Below, one piece after another: positions 41,901-53,240 of a DNA stretch of 64,000 bases. The number at the start of each line of letters is the position of its first letter. The stretch's first letter is position 1. The position numbers and the translations under genes were made by a program. This DNA comes from Rebecca billardiae RCC1528 (taxonomy: Eukaryota; Haptophyta), in the NCBI GenBank assembly GCA_965240325.2, contig OZ251241.1, forward strand, positions 868,001 through 932,000. Reading direction: 5' to 3'. Under the pieces are notes generated by a model. It saw only the letters and a list, made by a program, of their open reading frames with translations. It had not been told where the DNA came from and did no database searches.

Positions 41901-44900
41901 ACGCCACCGCCGCGCGCACGAGCAGGTCCCCTTTCGACGAAGCGGAGACACAGCCCACTTGCACGTTGCCAACTGTCACGTCGCTCAGGAAGCGCATTCG
42001 GTTCGACGCGATGGCGTGGAGGTAGAGAGCGTCGGCGAGGGCGAGGGCGCCGTCGCGTGTCGCGTCGAGCCGCGCCGCGCACGGCAGCGCCGACGCCGGC
42101 GCGCCGAGGGCGACCCGCTCCGCGAGCAGCACGTCGTACGACGTGAAGGCGCAGTCGCCGTCGCCGTCGCCGAGCACGGCAGGCGCGCAGCAGCCGAGCG
42201 GCGCGCGCGGCGCGCACGGGTCGGCGGGCGCGAGGACGTCGGCGTCGGCGGCGTCGTCGAGCTCCCACAGCGTGTCGGCCGCGTGCGCGGCGCACGCCGC
42301 TACGCCTGCCGGCCCGACGCGCGCGCGGCGCGCGCGGCACTCCGCCCCCCAAACCAACTCCACAGCCACGCCGTGCGCGCTCGCCGCCCAGCCCACCAGC
42401 GCGGTGCCATTCGCGGCGGCGGCGCCGGCGGCGGTGTCGGCGTCGCGCGGCGCAAAGACGACGGTGGCGAGGCGCACGAGCCGGCCGGGCGCGGCGGCGC
42501 CGCCGTCGGCGCCGTCCGCCGAGATCCCATCCGCGCCGCCGGCGATGACCAGCCGGCCCGGAAACGCATGGTCGGGCGCGCACAGCGCGTGCGACACGCG
42601 CGCGGCCGGCGCGCACGAGCTCACGCGAAGCACGTCGGCGTTGTAAGCAATTTCGAGTTGGTACAGCCGGAGCGGCGTGGCGCCGACGTGCGCCCAGAAG
42701 CTGAGCTCGGCGGCCTCGCCGCCGTCGAGCAGCCGCACCGGCGGCACGCACGCGAGCGCGCCCTCGCCCTCGCCCTCCGCGCCGAAGCCCACGCCGATGC
42801 GGCCGAGCGGCGGCGTCGCAACGACGGCAGCGAGCGTCGCGCGCGCGATGACGGCGGTTGAGCACGTGACGCGCGCGCTCAGCTCGACGGCGGCGGCGTG
42901 CGTGTCCAGCAGCTCGACGGTGCCGTCGCCCGCGCTCACGTTCACCGCGCACGGCGCGGACGAGCCGTACGCGAACGCGCCCGCCAGCGCGCCATGCGCC
43001 GCCGTCGACACCATCGTGCCGTCAGCAAACGTCGCCAGCAGCTCCAGACGCCCGAGCGTGGCGCGCGGCGCGCCGCACAGCGCGCCCGGCGTGGCGCGCG
43101 CGCGCACCGAGGCGACGCCGAGCGGCTCGGCGGCGGAGGGCTCGACGGCGAGCTCGGCGAGCGCGCCGCGCCACGCCGCGCGCACGCGCGCGCTGCCCGG
43201 CGACACGCCGTCCACGACGAGCACGCTCACGCCGCCGCCGGCCGCACCGAGCGCGCGCGCGGCCGCGACCGCGGGCGCAGAGCTCGTCGTGTTGAGCTCG
43301 GCGGCGGGGACGTCGGCCCAGGGCGCGGCGGGGTGCGCGCGCGCGCGCACGCGCAGCACGGCGCGCTCGAACGGGCCGTCCGCGCACGCGAGCCTGCGCA
43401 GCACCAGCGTCTCCGCCGGCGTCGGCGACGCCTCGTCCACGTCGGCCGCGGCCGCGACGGCGGCGTCGGCCGCGGCCGCGTCGGCGGCCGCATCGTATGC
43501 CGGCAGAAGCGTCAGGGCGAGCTCGGGCACGGCGGGCGCGATGGGCAGCGTCGCGCGCGCGGAGAGGCCGCTCGGCGCGTGCGTTGCGACGAGGCGCACG
43601 TCGCCCCGCACCGCCGGGTCCGCGCACGCCGCGCCGAGCGCGCCGGACGGCGGCAGCTCGACGCGCGCCGCGGCGGAGTCGGGAGCGGCGGGCGAGCCGG
43701 CAAAAGCGGGCGGCGCGCGCGCGACGGGCGCGGCGAGCGCGGCGCAGCCGGCGTCGACGCCGTCGCCCTCGAGCGAGACGGCGACGCCCGCCGCGCTCGA
43801 GACGTCGACGACGCTGCCGTCCGCGTACACCAGCTCCACCGCCACCTCCACCGAGTCTGGCAGCCCGAGCGGCGGCGCCGCGGCGGGCTCGCTCCCGAAC
43901 GCGAGCGCGGCCGCGCCGCGCAGACGCACCCGTAGCTCGGCCAGGGGCGCGCGCGGCGTGTCCACGCGGGCGAGGGCGAAGCCCTCCCACGCGGCGGCGG
44001 GCCCCGCGCCGCACGGGTCCCAGAGCACGCGCACGAGCTCGCCGCACGCCGGCGCCGCCGTGGACTCGTCCAGCACCACGCCCGTGCCGTTGGCCACGAC
44101 GCTGAGCCCTGCGTGCGCGGAGAAGGTGCCGCCGAGCGCGGCGGCGGCGGCCGCGCCCGCGCGCGGCAGCTCAGCGACGCTGCCGTCGTCGAAGGTGGCG
44201 AAGGCGATGATCGCGGCGGTGTCGCCCTCGCGCGCCAGGGTCTGCGTCAGCCCGAGCGTGCCGCTCGTGTTCGAGCCGCCGCCGGGCGCCACCTCGCTCG
44301 CCCAGAACGCACCGCTCACCGCATAGCCCTCGACAGCTGTCACGGCGGCCATGCTGTCTGACACGCGCACAAGAACGGACGCGTTCAGCGCGGCGATGCC
44401 GCCGTTGAGCGGGCGCACGGTGGCGACGCCCGGCGCGACGCCGCGGAGCCACCCGCCCGCCTCGACCGCGACGACGCCCGCGTCGTCCGAGCCCAGCACG
44501 AACGCGTCCGTCGCGTCGACGACGCCCCACGGCAGGTCGGCGCGCACACGCACGCGCGCGGGCTGGTAGACGCCGGCCGCGGCGCACACGCGGCCGAGCG
44601 TGCCGTCGGCGTCGGAGAGCTCGAGGCGGACGGCGGCGGGCACGGCGAGGGCGAAGGCGAGCTCAGTGCTTACCCGCCCGCCATCCGCGCGGAGCAGCAC
44701 GCGCGCCACCGGCGCCGCCGCCGCCGCGTCGATCTCGTCGCCGAGCTCGAGATTGCAATCTGAGCCGACGCGCACGGAGCGCGCGCTCGCGCCGTCGGCA
44801 GCGACGCACGTCGCGTCGGCGGCGAGGGCGATGGGCTCGTGCGGCGCGTCGCTCAGCGCGAGCGCGCGCGCGCGCAGTGGCACCGCCGCGCGCTCGCCGA

Positions 44901-47900
44901 AGAGTGGCGCGCCATTCACGAGCGGGCGCGGCGCGGCCGTGCCGCACGCGCCACCTCCGTCGACGTCGGCGGCGGCGGCGGCGCCGCCGCCGCCGGCGGC
45001 CGCCGCCGCCGTGCTGTTGCCGTCGGCCAGAGGCAGCGGCAGCAGCGCCGCGAGCTGCGCGCGCACGAGCTGCACGCCCGCCGCGCGATCGTGCGCCCAC
45101 GCGCCCGCGCTCTCCGCGTCCGCCACCGCGGCGCGCGGCGCGTCGCACTCGAGCGCCGCCGCAAGAGCGCTGAGCATGGCGCCACACGACGCGCCGAGCG
45201 CGCCGCCCGCCCAGCCGGCCGCCGCGTCCGGACTCGAGCGAAGCGTGACCTGTGCGAGGACAACCTCGCCCTCGTCGGCGGCGTCGGCTTCGTCGGCGAG
45301 CGCGAGGCTTGGCTCGGTCTGCGCCGCGACGCTCGCCAGCGCGAAGCTGCCGTTGCCCAGCGCGCGCACCGCGGGCGCGCGCAGCAGGCCCTCGTCCGAG
45401 CCCTCCGGCGGGCCTCCGACTCCGAGTAGCTCAAACGCCGCGCCGACCAAGATGTTTGCGTGCCACGCGCCGACGCCGCTCGGCGCGCGCGCGGAGATGC
45501 GCACGACGAACGGCTCGGACACGCGCACCGGCGCGCGCGGCGCGCGCAGCAGCAGACGCACGCCGCCGCCCGGCGCGCCCGCGTCCATGGCGGCGGGCGC
45601 AGCCGGTGCGGCCACGAGTGTCGCGCGCGCCTCGGCCGCGGCGCCACTGCCCGCGCGCGCGCTCACGACCAGCTGGCGCGCGCTCTCATTGCCGAACCAG
45701 CCGCGCGGCACGGCGGCCTCGCATTCGGCGAGGCCGGCGCACGCCCACTCCGCGTGCGCCGCGCACGCCAGCACGAGCGTGCCCTCCGCCTCCGCGCCGG
45801 CCGCGCCCGCCGCGCCGACCGGCCGCGCCGTCACGTTGAGCGCCACGCCGCCGCCGGCCTCGGCCGCCGCCCACGGCAGCGGTTCGCCCGAGCTGTCTCG
45901 GAGCTGCAGCGCAATGGAGAGGGTTGGGCGGTCGGCGTGGAGGAGCGGCGTGCGCAGCGCGAGCCCGAGCGTCGACACGCCCCGCACCTCCGCCGCCGCG
46001 GCCGCCGCGGCCGCCGCCGCGACCGCCGCCGCGCCCGTCATCCCAACCCCAACTCCGCCGCTCTCTGCCAGCGCGGACGACGCGGCTCGGCCCAGCGCGC
46101 CGCCGAGCGCGCCGCGCAGCGCGGCCGCGCCGCCGCGCAGCGAGTAGGTGCTCGGCGCGCCGGCGTCGGCGAGCGCCACCCAGCCGCCGCGCTCGGCGCC
46201 GAGCGCGCTCTGCTGCGCGACGAGGGCGCGCGCCGCGCCCGCCGTGAGCAGCTCAGGCTGTGCGCACGCGAGCGGCGGTGGGCTCGGCGGCGCGGGCGGC
46301 GGGCTCGGCGGGCTCGGCGGCGGCGCGGACGGCGGCGGGCTCGACGGCGGCGGGCTCGGCGGCGGCGAGGGCGGCGGGCTCGGCGGCGGCGGGCTCGGCG
46401 GCGGGCTCGGCGGGCGCGCCGGCGGCGGGCTCGGCGGCGGGCTCGGCGGCGCGCTCGGCGGCGGCGGGCTCGGCGGCGGGCTCGGCGGTGGCGCAAACAC
46501 CTGGATTGAGATCCCTTCGAGCTTCTCAAAAGAATCGACGCCAAGGTCGGTATGCGGCGGCGCGCTCAGCCCCTTGAACGCGCGCAGCCCGACATTGTCC
46601 GCGAAGCGGCCGAGCTCCTCCGCGCGGTTGAGCCGCTCCACGCCCACCGCCGCGCTGATCGCGCCGCCCACGCGCGGCCAGCCGCCAGCGGGCGCCGCGA
46701 CGCGCACCACGAAAAGCCCGCCGCCCGCGTGCTCGGCGCGCGCCACCCAGTGTCCAGCAGAGGACTCGCCGCCGGCCCACGTCTCGCCCGCCTCGTACGG
46801 CGGCGAGCCGAGCTCGGCGTACCCCACGTCGAGCTCGAAGAGCACCACCGCCTCGGCGTCGAGCGTCGCGTCGTCCGACACCGGCTCGCGGTTGTAGTAA
46901 GACTCGAGACGCGCCGAGAGCTCGAGCGCCGAGCTGCCGCCGAGACCGAGCGTCGGCGGGCTCACGGAGGCGTCGGCGAGGAAGTGTAGTCGGTTGAGCA
47001 ACACGTCGCGGAGGAACTGCTCGTTCGCCGCGACGGGCGTCGCGCTCTGCCACTCCGCGCCCTCGGGCGTGCGCAGCGCCGGGTCCGTCTGCAGCCGGTC
47101 CCACTCGCACAGCGCCGAGCGATCCACCGGGAACGCTGACGGCACGCCGGCCTCGAGCGCCGCCAGGTGGAGGCGGAGGCGGGTGAAGGCCAGGAGGTCG
47201 CGCGCGGACGCGACGCCGTCGCCGTCGAGGTCGCCGCGCACGCGCAGCGCGCAGCACTCGCCGAGGCCGCACTCCTGCGCGCGCCGGCCGCGCGCCGCCG
47301 CCGCCGCGCGCTCCGCCGCCGCGCTGCGCGCCGCGCGCCACGCGGGCGCGGGCGCGGCGGCGGCTCTCCTGCGCGCGCGCGGCCGCAGGCTAAGCCGCTG
47401 CGTCAGCGAGCGCCGCCGCCGCCCGCCGCCCACGAGCGCGCACGTCTCGCCCGCGACGGCGGCGGTGGCCTGCACCGACGCGCCCGACGCGGTGAGCAGG
47501 TCGTCGATCGTCGCGCCGATCCTCGCCGCGCTCTCCGCACCCACGCCGCCGTTGACCGTGAGCACCACCGTGACGAGCGTGCCGCCCGCAAACGTCGACT
47601 CGGGGTCAGACGCGAGCACGTACACACGGTCCGATTGTCCCTGGCAGGAGACGCCCATCTGCGGGGAGACGCCGACGCACGTGTCGGCGCGGCGGTACGA
47701 GAGCACCGACGGGTCGAACTCGACGAACAGGCCGAACGCGCGCAGCGCCGAGCCGCCCGTGTTCACGCGCACCGCCACGCGCAGCTCGGCGCCCGCCGCG
47801 GCCGAGCCGGGCGTAAACGGCAGCGTGCCGGAGGCGTGCGCGCCAAGGTCGACGTCCAGCGCGGCGGGGTTGAGGTTGGTGCCGAGCAGCGCGGTCGCGC

Positions 47901-50900
47901 GCGGCGGCGCGGAGGCGGCGCCGCCCTCGGGCACGCACGAGAGCGCCGCGCCCAGCTCGAAGCGCGCGCACGCGTTCTCGAGCACCGTGAGCGCGCCGGT
48001 CGCCGCGTCGACCGCGAGCGCGGCCGAGTCGGTCGAATCATACTCGAGCATGCCTGCCAGCCAGCCGTCGGCCGCGGCGAAGGAGGCGACGTCCGGCAGC
48101 TGCGAGCCGTCGGCGAGGGTGGCGGTGGCGAGCAGCCGGCGCGAGGACGAGCCGCTCACGCCGCTCACCACGCCGCCCGGCGCGGTCGAGCCCAGGCTCA
48201 GCGCCGAGATTGCGATCTCCTCGTCGACCAATCGGATCGCGGCGGCCGCCTCCCAGCCCGCCCACGCCGCGGTGGCGAGCGCGGACTCGGCGGGCGCCCG
48301 GCCCTCGAAGACGCCCGCGTCCGAGCCGAGCGGCACGAGCGCGGACGTGCCCGGCGCGGACCAGCCCACCGCGCTCGCGGGCAGCACGCCGCCGCGCCCG
48401 TCGCTCAGCGCGTAGGCGGCGCGCGCGCGCAGCCGCTGCCAGTCGCCGCCGGCACACGGGATGCGGCGGAGCTCGGCGGTGGGCGCGCAGCCGAGCGTGT
48501 CGAGCGCGCTCGACGGGTACGGCGCGCCGGCGCACACGCTGAGCGCGCGCAGCCGCACAACGGGCACCACCAGCGTCGCCGGCGCGAGGCCGAGCGCGGC
48601 CATCCCCACCGTCACGTTGAGCTCCGCGCACGGCGCGCCCGCGCGCACGCGCACGATCCACGAGCCGCTACCGCCGCCATCGTCGCGCGAGAGCTCGGCG
48701 CACGCCGCGCTCGCGCCGCCGAGGGTGGCGTTGAGCCGCGCGTCGGCGGAGAGGTCGCGCACCTCCTCCTCGCCCGGCGCGTCCTCGCGCGCAAACGTGA
48801 CGCGCGCGACCACCGCGAACTCCGTCGGCAGTGACACGGGCGACGCGGCGGCGGCGTCATCCGGAGGCGCGACGCCCGCCTCCGCGTCGCCGCTCGCGCC
48901 GAGCGCCAAGCCGGTCGCGACGGGCAGGTCAAGCCTGATCAGCGCCTCGGCGGTGGCGAGCGGCGCGGCGCAGCCCGCGGGCGTCCACTCCGCGCGGACG
49001 AGCGGCGCGCACGCGCCGACCGCGCCCGCCGCCACGGTGAGCGTCCACGCATCTCCCGCAATCTCGAGATCGAGATCTGGCGTGAGCGCCGTCAGTGCGA
49101 GCTCGGACGGCGGCACCGCGATCGCGCGGCTCGCGTTCGCGCCGGCGCCGTCGTACTCGGCCCAGCCGAGCACGCGCGCGCTCTCGCCCTCGAAGCGCAG
49201 CGTCTGCTCCAGCGTCGCCACCGCGCGCACCGCCGCCTCGTCGCCGCCCTCGCCGCCCGTGAGGTCCAGCGAAACGGCCGACACCGCCACCAGCGAGAGA
49301 GTAACGGCCGAGCTGGCGCTTGTAACGGTCACGGGCGCGGGCGCGACGACGGCGGCGTCGGCGCCGTCGAGCCGCACGAGCGCGTCGCCGGGGGCGACGC
49401 CGCGCACGTGCACGAAGCCCGCGCCCGTCGCCTCCACCGCCGCGACCGCGCCATCGCTCACGCCGAGCTGCCCCGCCACGCGCCTCGTCAGGTCGAGCGC
49501 CGCAGTCGTCGGCAGCCCGGCGCCGCCCAGCCGCGCGAGGACGCGCGCGCGCGCGCGCTGGAAGTGAGCGGCGCACGAGGGCGCGGCCTCGAGCACGCCG
49601 TCGTCGAGCTGCACCGCGGCGGACTGCACGGCCCACACCTGCAGCGGCACGAGGGCCACCTCGGCGCCGTCCGCTTCGCGCGTCACGCGCACGTCGACGC
49701 GCGCGGCGCCGGACCGCTGCGCCGCGCCCGCTCGCACGGACGCGCACGAGTCGACGACGAGGACGTCGGCCGCCGCCGCGGGCTCGGCGGGCGCGCAGGA
49801 GTAGCCGCTCAGCGCGAGCGAGCCGAGCCCCGTCGCCGCGCGCGCGCGCGCCGCGGTCAGCCCCAGCCCCGCGCTCGCCGCGCTCGGCGCGCCGCTCAGG
49901 GCGCCATCGTTGAGCAGAACCGCCGCAGGCTCGGCGCTCGCAAACACGCCGATGATGGCGTTGGCCTCGACGGTGAGCGAGGCGGTGGTCTGGCCGGGCG
50001 CGAGGTCGGAGCCGTCGGTGACGCTCATCGGCGCGGCGCTGAGGTACTCGAACGCGGGGAATGTCGTCATGCGCACCACCTCGCCACTCAGCGCGCCCGA
50101 GTACTCGCCCGCGCTCGCGCCCGCGCGCACGCGCAGTCTCAGTGTGAGCACAGCGAGATCGTCCGAGGTCACCTGCGCGGCGCCCACGCCCGCGGCGACG
50201 TCGAAGACGTTGACCCGCACCGTGTCGCTGAACTCGAGGCGGTTGACGTTCGCGAGGAACAGCCCGCCCACCTGCACGTCCGCGTTCGTGTCGCCCGCCG
50301 CCAGCTCGAGCACCGCCGCGTCAAATCTGAGCGTGATCTCCCACGCGCGCAAAGGCACGCCACCCGTGTGCGCGCGCACGCTCACGGTGAACGTGTCGCC
50401 GGCGAAGACGGGCGCGGAGGCGAAGGCGGCGCGCATGCCCGCCGCGCTCATCGGCGGCTCGTGCACCGGCGTGCGCGCCACGCTGAGCGCGCCGCCCAGC
50501 ACCGCCGACGCCACCTCCTCCTCGCTGTACAGGACTCGGAGGTCGGCGCTCGCGCTCCGCGCCGCCGCGGTGCTGAACCAGCCGGCCGGGAAGTTTCCGG
50601 AGCATTCGCCGATGCCCGTGGTGGCGCTCGGCGTGGCGCACGAGAGCGCGCGCGTCGCGGTGGGCAGGTCGTCGCGCGAGAGCGTCGCGCGCACGCTCAG
50701 CCCCGAGCGCAGCACCGCCGTCCGCCCCGCCGCGTCGCGCAGCTGGAACGCCAGACGCACGGCCGTGCGCGTCGCGTAGCCAACCGCCGTCCTGACGAGC
50801 GCTCGGACCTCGGCCGCGCGCGCGCGCGGCGCGGTGCGCGAGCTGGAGGCGAAGGTGACGGCGGCGAGCGACGTGTCGACCGTGACGGTCGAGCCCGGCG

Positions 50901-52416
50901 CGAGTGCGAACAGCCCGCCGAACGCGCGCGACTGCTCCGCGCCGCCGCTCCCCGCCTCGCTGCCGTCCAGCGCGAGGGCCTGCTCTGAGCCGAGCCGCGC
51001 GCGCGCGCCCGCGACGAGCTGCGTCGGGTCGCGGCAGAAGGCTGGCGGCGGCGGCGGCGGGGCGGAGGGCGGCGAGGGCGGCGGCGAGGGCGGCGGCGGC
51101 GGCGAGGGCGGCGGCGAGGGCGGTGGCGGCGGCGGCGGCGAGGGCGGCGGCGGCGAGGGCGGCGGCGACGGTGGTGGCGACGGCGGCGGCGAAGGCGGCG
51201 GGGATGGTGGCGGCGAGGGCGGCGGCGAGGGCGGCGGGCTCGGCGGCGGCAAAGGCGGCGGGCTCGGCGGCGGCGAGGGCGGCGGGCTGGGCGGCGGGCT
51301 GGGCGGCGGGCTGGGCGGCGGGCTCGGCGGCGGGCTCGGCGGCGGGCTCGGCGGCGGGCTCGGCGGCGGCTGGAAGCACGACGCGATCGGCTCCGGAAAC
51401 TCGTGCGCGCACGCGCCGCTGCCCTTGCCCGCGCCCACCGTCCCCATCGAGAAGCCTGCGAGCGGCTGCGTCGTGTTGACGGTGCGCATGGCGTAGACGT
51501 GCAGCTGCTCGTACACGAGCTCGAACGTGCCCGCCGGGCGGAACGGCTCGCCCACGCCGCCGCCGTTCCGCAGCACGAGCTGCACCGCGAAGCTCGAGCC
51601 GCAGCCCGACGCGGCCTCGTCGCAGCACGCATCCGCCAGGCTGGCTGAGAAGAGACAACGGTGGTCGGCGACGCGGTCCCAGACGAAGAGCGCGTGGTCC
51701 TCGTGCACGCGCGCGTGCACCTCGTTGTTGAAGTCGTACAGCAGCGGGATGAACTCCCACGAGTCGTCGCCCACCAGCGCGAAGTGCCACATCGGCGCGA
51801 TCAGCGGCCGCGAGCGCAGCTCGGCGAGGTTGGGGTAGCGCGCCTGCAGCACGCCCGACGGGTCCGCGGACGGGAGGAGCTGGACGAAGCCGGAGGAGGA
51901 GACCTGCACGTGCGAGTAGTTGGCGCCGCCGTACGGGAACGGCGTGTCCAGCGCCACGATCGCCGACGGCGAGCCCGGGTCGCCGCCGATGCCGGACATG
52001 GCGAGGGGGCTGAGGCCCGCGTGCGCGCACGCGTCGCCGCTCGTGCCGTCCGCGTCGAGCGAGAGGCCGCCGAAGCGGAGGTCGCTGCACTCGGAGGGCG
52101 CGACGAGGTCGTACGTGCACACGTCGTAGTCCGCCGCGCCGCGCGGTGTGAAGCGGCGCACGCTGCGCGCGAGGCCCGCGTCGTCGGGCACGAGCCGCGA
52201 CGACGCATCGGGCGGCGGCGGGCACGTCTCGCCCGCCGGGCAGTACTCGTCGATGTCGGCGTAGGTGAGGCCGACGCACTCGCCAAAGTGGCCCGTTGCC
52301 GACACCTCGCGCGGTGCGCAGCACAGCGCGAGGAGCACGCCGCTGGCGCTGACGATGCGTTGTAACCGTCGTCGCATCGTCATCGGTGGGCGTCTTGAAG
52401 GCGCGTCCATCCTCAT
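31184..52416 (-). CDS. Giant cohesin/dockerin/Ig-like multi-pass surface protein (~7,027 aa), two exons
   Basis: Exon 1 is 52416-32102 and exon 2 is 31952-31184, joined over a 149-bp intron (donor GTGCGCGCAC, acceptor CGCGCAG; GA + C makes Asp). Exon 1 alone is open for 6,771 codons. The signal peptide lies within the first ~40 residues (VSASGVLLALCCAPREVSA; Met12 or Met14 are alternative starts). Approximate residues: NIDO/plexin-like domain 135-340 (PFPYGGANYSHVQVSSSGF); Ser-Pro linker 350-458; module 1 459-1974; linker 1975-2051; module 2 2052-3658; linker 3659-3745; membrane segment 3755-3786. Each module has a cohesin-like fold (GDTFTVSVRAHTGG; SEPFVVRISARAPSG), Ig/BIG-like repeats with a TMEM132-type motif (VPLQVWAVQS...FQRARARVLARL; VYQPARVRVRADL), a second cohesin-like domain and a dockerin-like Ca-binding repeat (GDLDGDGVASARDLL; GDGDGDCAFTSYDVLL). 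Further membrane segments fall near 4398-4422, 4440-4466, 4493-4519, 4898-4962 (two), 4982-5044 (two) and 5890-5947 (two). Coiled coil is at about 6312-6770. The overall plan recalls polycystin-1, but no PLAT, GPS or channel motif was seen. Proposed role: cell-surface adhesion or receptor. Confidence 0.85.
41990..46260 (-). other. Ectodomain module 2 of the giant protein
   Basis: Same order as module 1: CAQPELLTAGAARALVAQQ start, GLAECEAAVPRGWFG signature, cohesin-like domain (VRVSEPFVVRISARAPSG...AWHANILVGAAFELLGV), Ig/BIG-like region, second cohesin-like domain (AAELSFWAHVGATPLRLYQL), then a dockerin with both calcium-loop repeats (GDGDGDCAFTSYDVLLAERV and RLDATRDGALALADALYLHA) at about residues 3413-3470. 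A basic stretch (RRRGRRSRRQLQL) follows near the end. Confidence 0.75.
47100..51040 (-). other. Ectodomain module 1 of the giant protein
   Basis: Starts FCRDPTQLVAGARARLGSEQ. It contains the paired signatures GIGECSGNFPAGWFS before the first cohesin-like domain (FAGDTFTVSVRAHTGG...LRAWEITLRFDAAVLEL), the second cohesin-like domain (LRVAVRVNTGG...LRAFGLFVEFDPSVL) and the dockerin-like repeat GDLDGDGVASARDLLAF at about residues 1728-1750. Only one clear calcium loop is visible; the second half of the dockerin is not recognisable here. A very basic stretch (RRSLTQRLSLRPRARRRA) precedes the dockerin. Confidence 0.75.
51050..51370 (-). other. Ser-Pro-rich linker 1 of the giant protein
   Basis: Encodes about 108 residues of PPPSPPPSPPP repeats between the N-terminal beta domain and module 1. 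Linkers 2 (46265-46495) and 3 (41180-41440) are similar. Such runs are rigid polyproline-II spacers and, in algae, likely hydroxyproline O-glycosylation sites. They mark the module boundaries. Confidence 0.9.
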
Positions 52417-53240
52417 TCTATACTGTTACCGTGCGTTTTGATGGGTCAGACGTTCTGACGAAGCCGTTGACCCGTTAGTGGTTCGCGTGTTTACTGGGTG
52501 CTTGAATGGGAGCGTTCTGAACGGTCATCGATTTATCACTCCGGCTCGCGAACAGATTACCGTTACGCAGTGCGGTACGCCTCGGGCCGCCGGCGCCAAG
52601 GAAAACTTACCCCTGATGGGTACCCAGGTATTTTACATATGGGAAAATCAAATGCAAAGATTCTATTTGGACTCCCTGATGCCAGTGATTTGCCGGACCA
52701 GCAGTCATGCAGTGGTGAGCACAGCGGCGCTCCGTGCCGCAGGCGCGCACTCGGGTCCCGCTGCCGGCAATACTCAGCAGCCGTCAGCCTTGAGGGCCTT
52801 GAGGTACTGTCGCAGGCGGGCATGACGACGACCGGAGTCGGCATTTGCCTTGCAGCAGTCGTTGACTGACTCCGTCTCCAGGACAGACGGGACACGTCAC
52901 ACTGAGCAGCGGCAACTCGAGTCCCGCCATCGGCCACTTCTCAGCCCCCCCGCGCGTGGGGCGCAGCCATACACGCAGGGCATGCAGTACGCACGCGGCC
53001 CGCCGGCTGGCAGCTGCGCCCGGCCGCGTGCGTCACGCTGCTCTCCACCGGGCAGCGCGACGAGCGCTGCGCCCAGCAGGCCGTCGTCAGGCCGTCGTCA
53101 CGCACACACGCGCGCACACGGGGCCGGGCGCTGCCCCCGCGGCCGCGCGCTCGCTCGCCCAGCGGCCAGCCCACCAGCTGGGGCAGCGGCGGCCCGCGCG
53201 GCCGGGCGGCTGGCGCGGAGCGCGGGCGCCGAGCGTGTGC
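52417..53240. other. Intergenic region between the giant gene and PRP19
   Basis: The first ~300 bp is AT-richer and holds two overlapping plus-strand frames, 52498-52869 (contains KLTPDGYPGILHMGKSNAKI) and 52478-52825. Neither is recognised; a mobile-element or pseudogene fragment is possible. 52870-53240 is GC-rich with no supported feature and should contain the 3' end of PRP19. The giant gene's promoter must lie within this region. Confidence 0.45.

Noticed and set aside
38083-42861. 1,592-codon plus-strand open frame antisense to the giant gene
   Set aside because: Arg/Ala/Gly-rich shadow caused by GC-rich codons. It has no domains, while the opposite strand has signal peptide, Cys, sequons and membrane segments.
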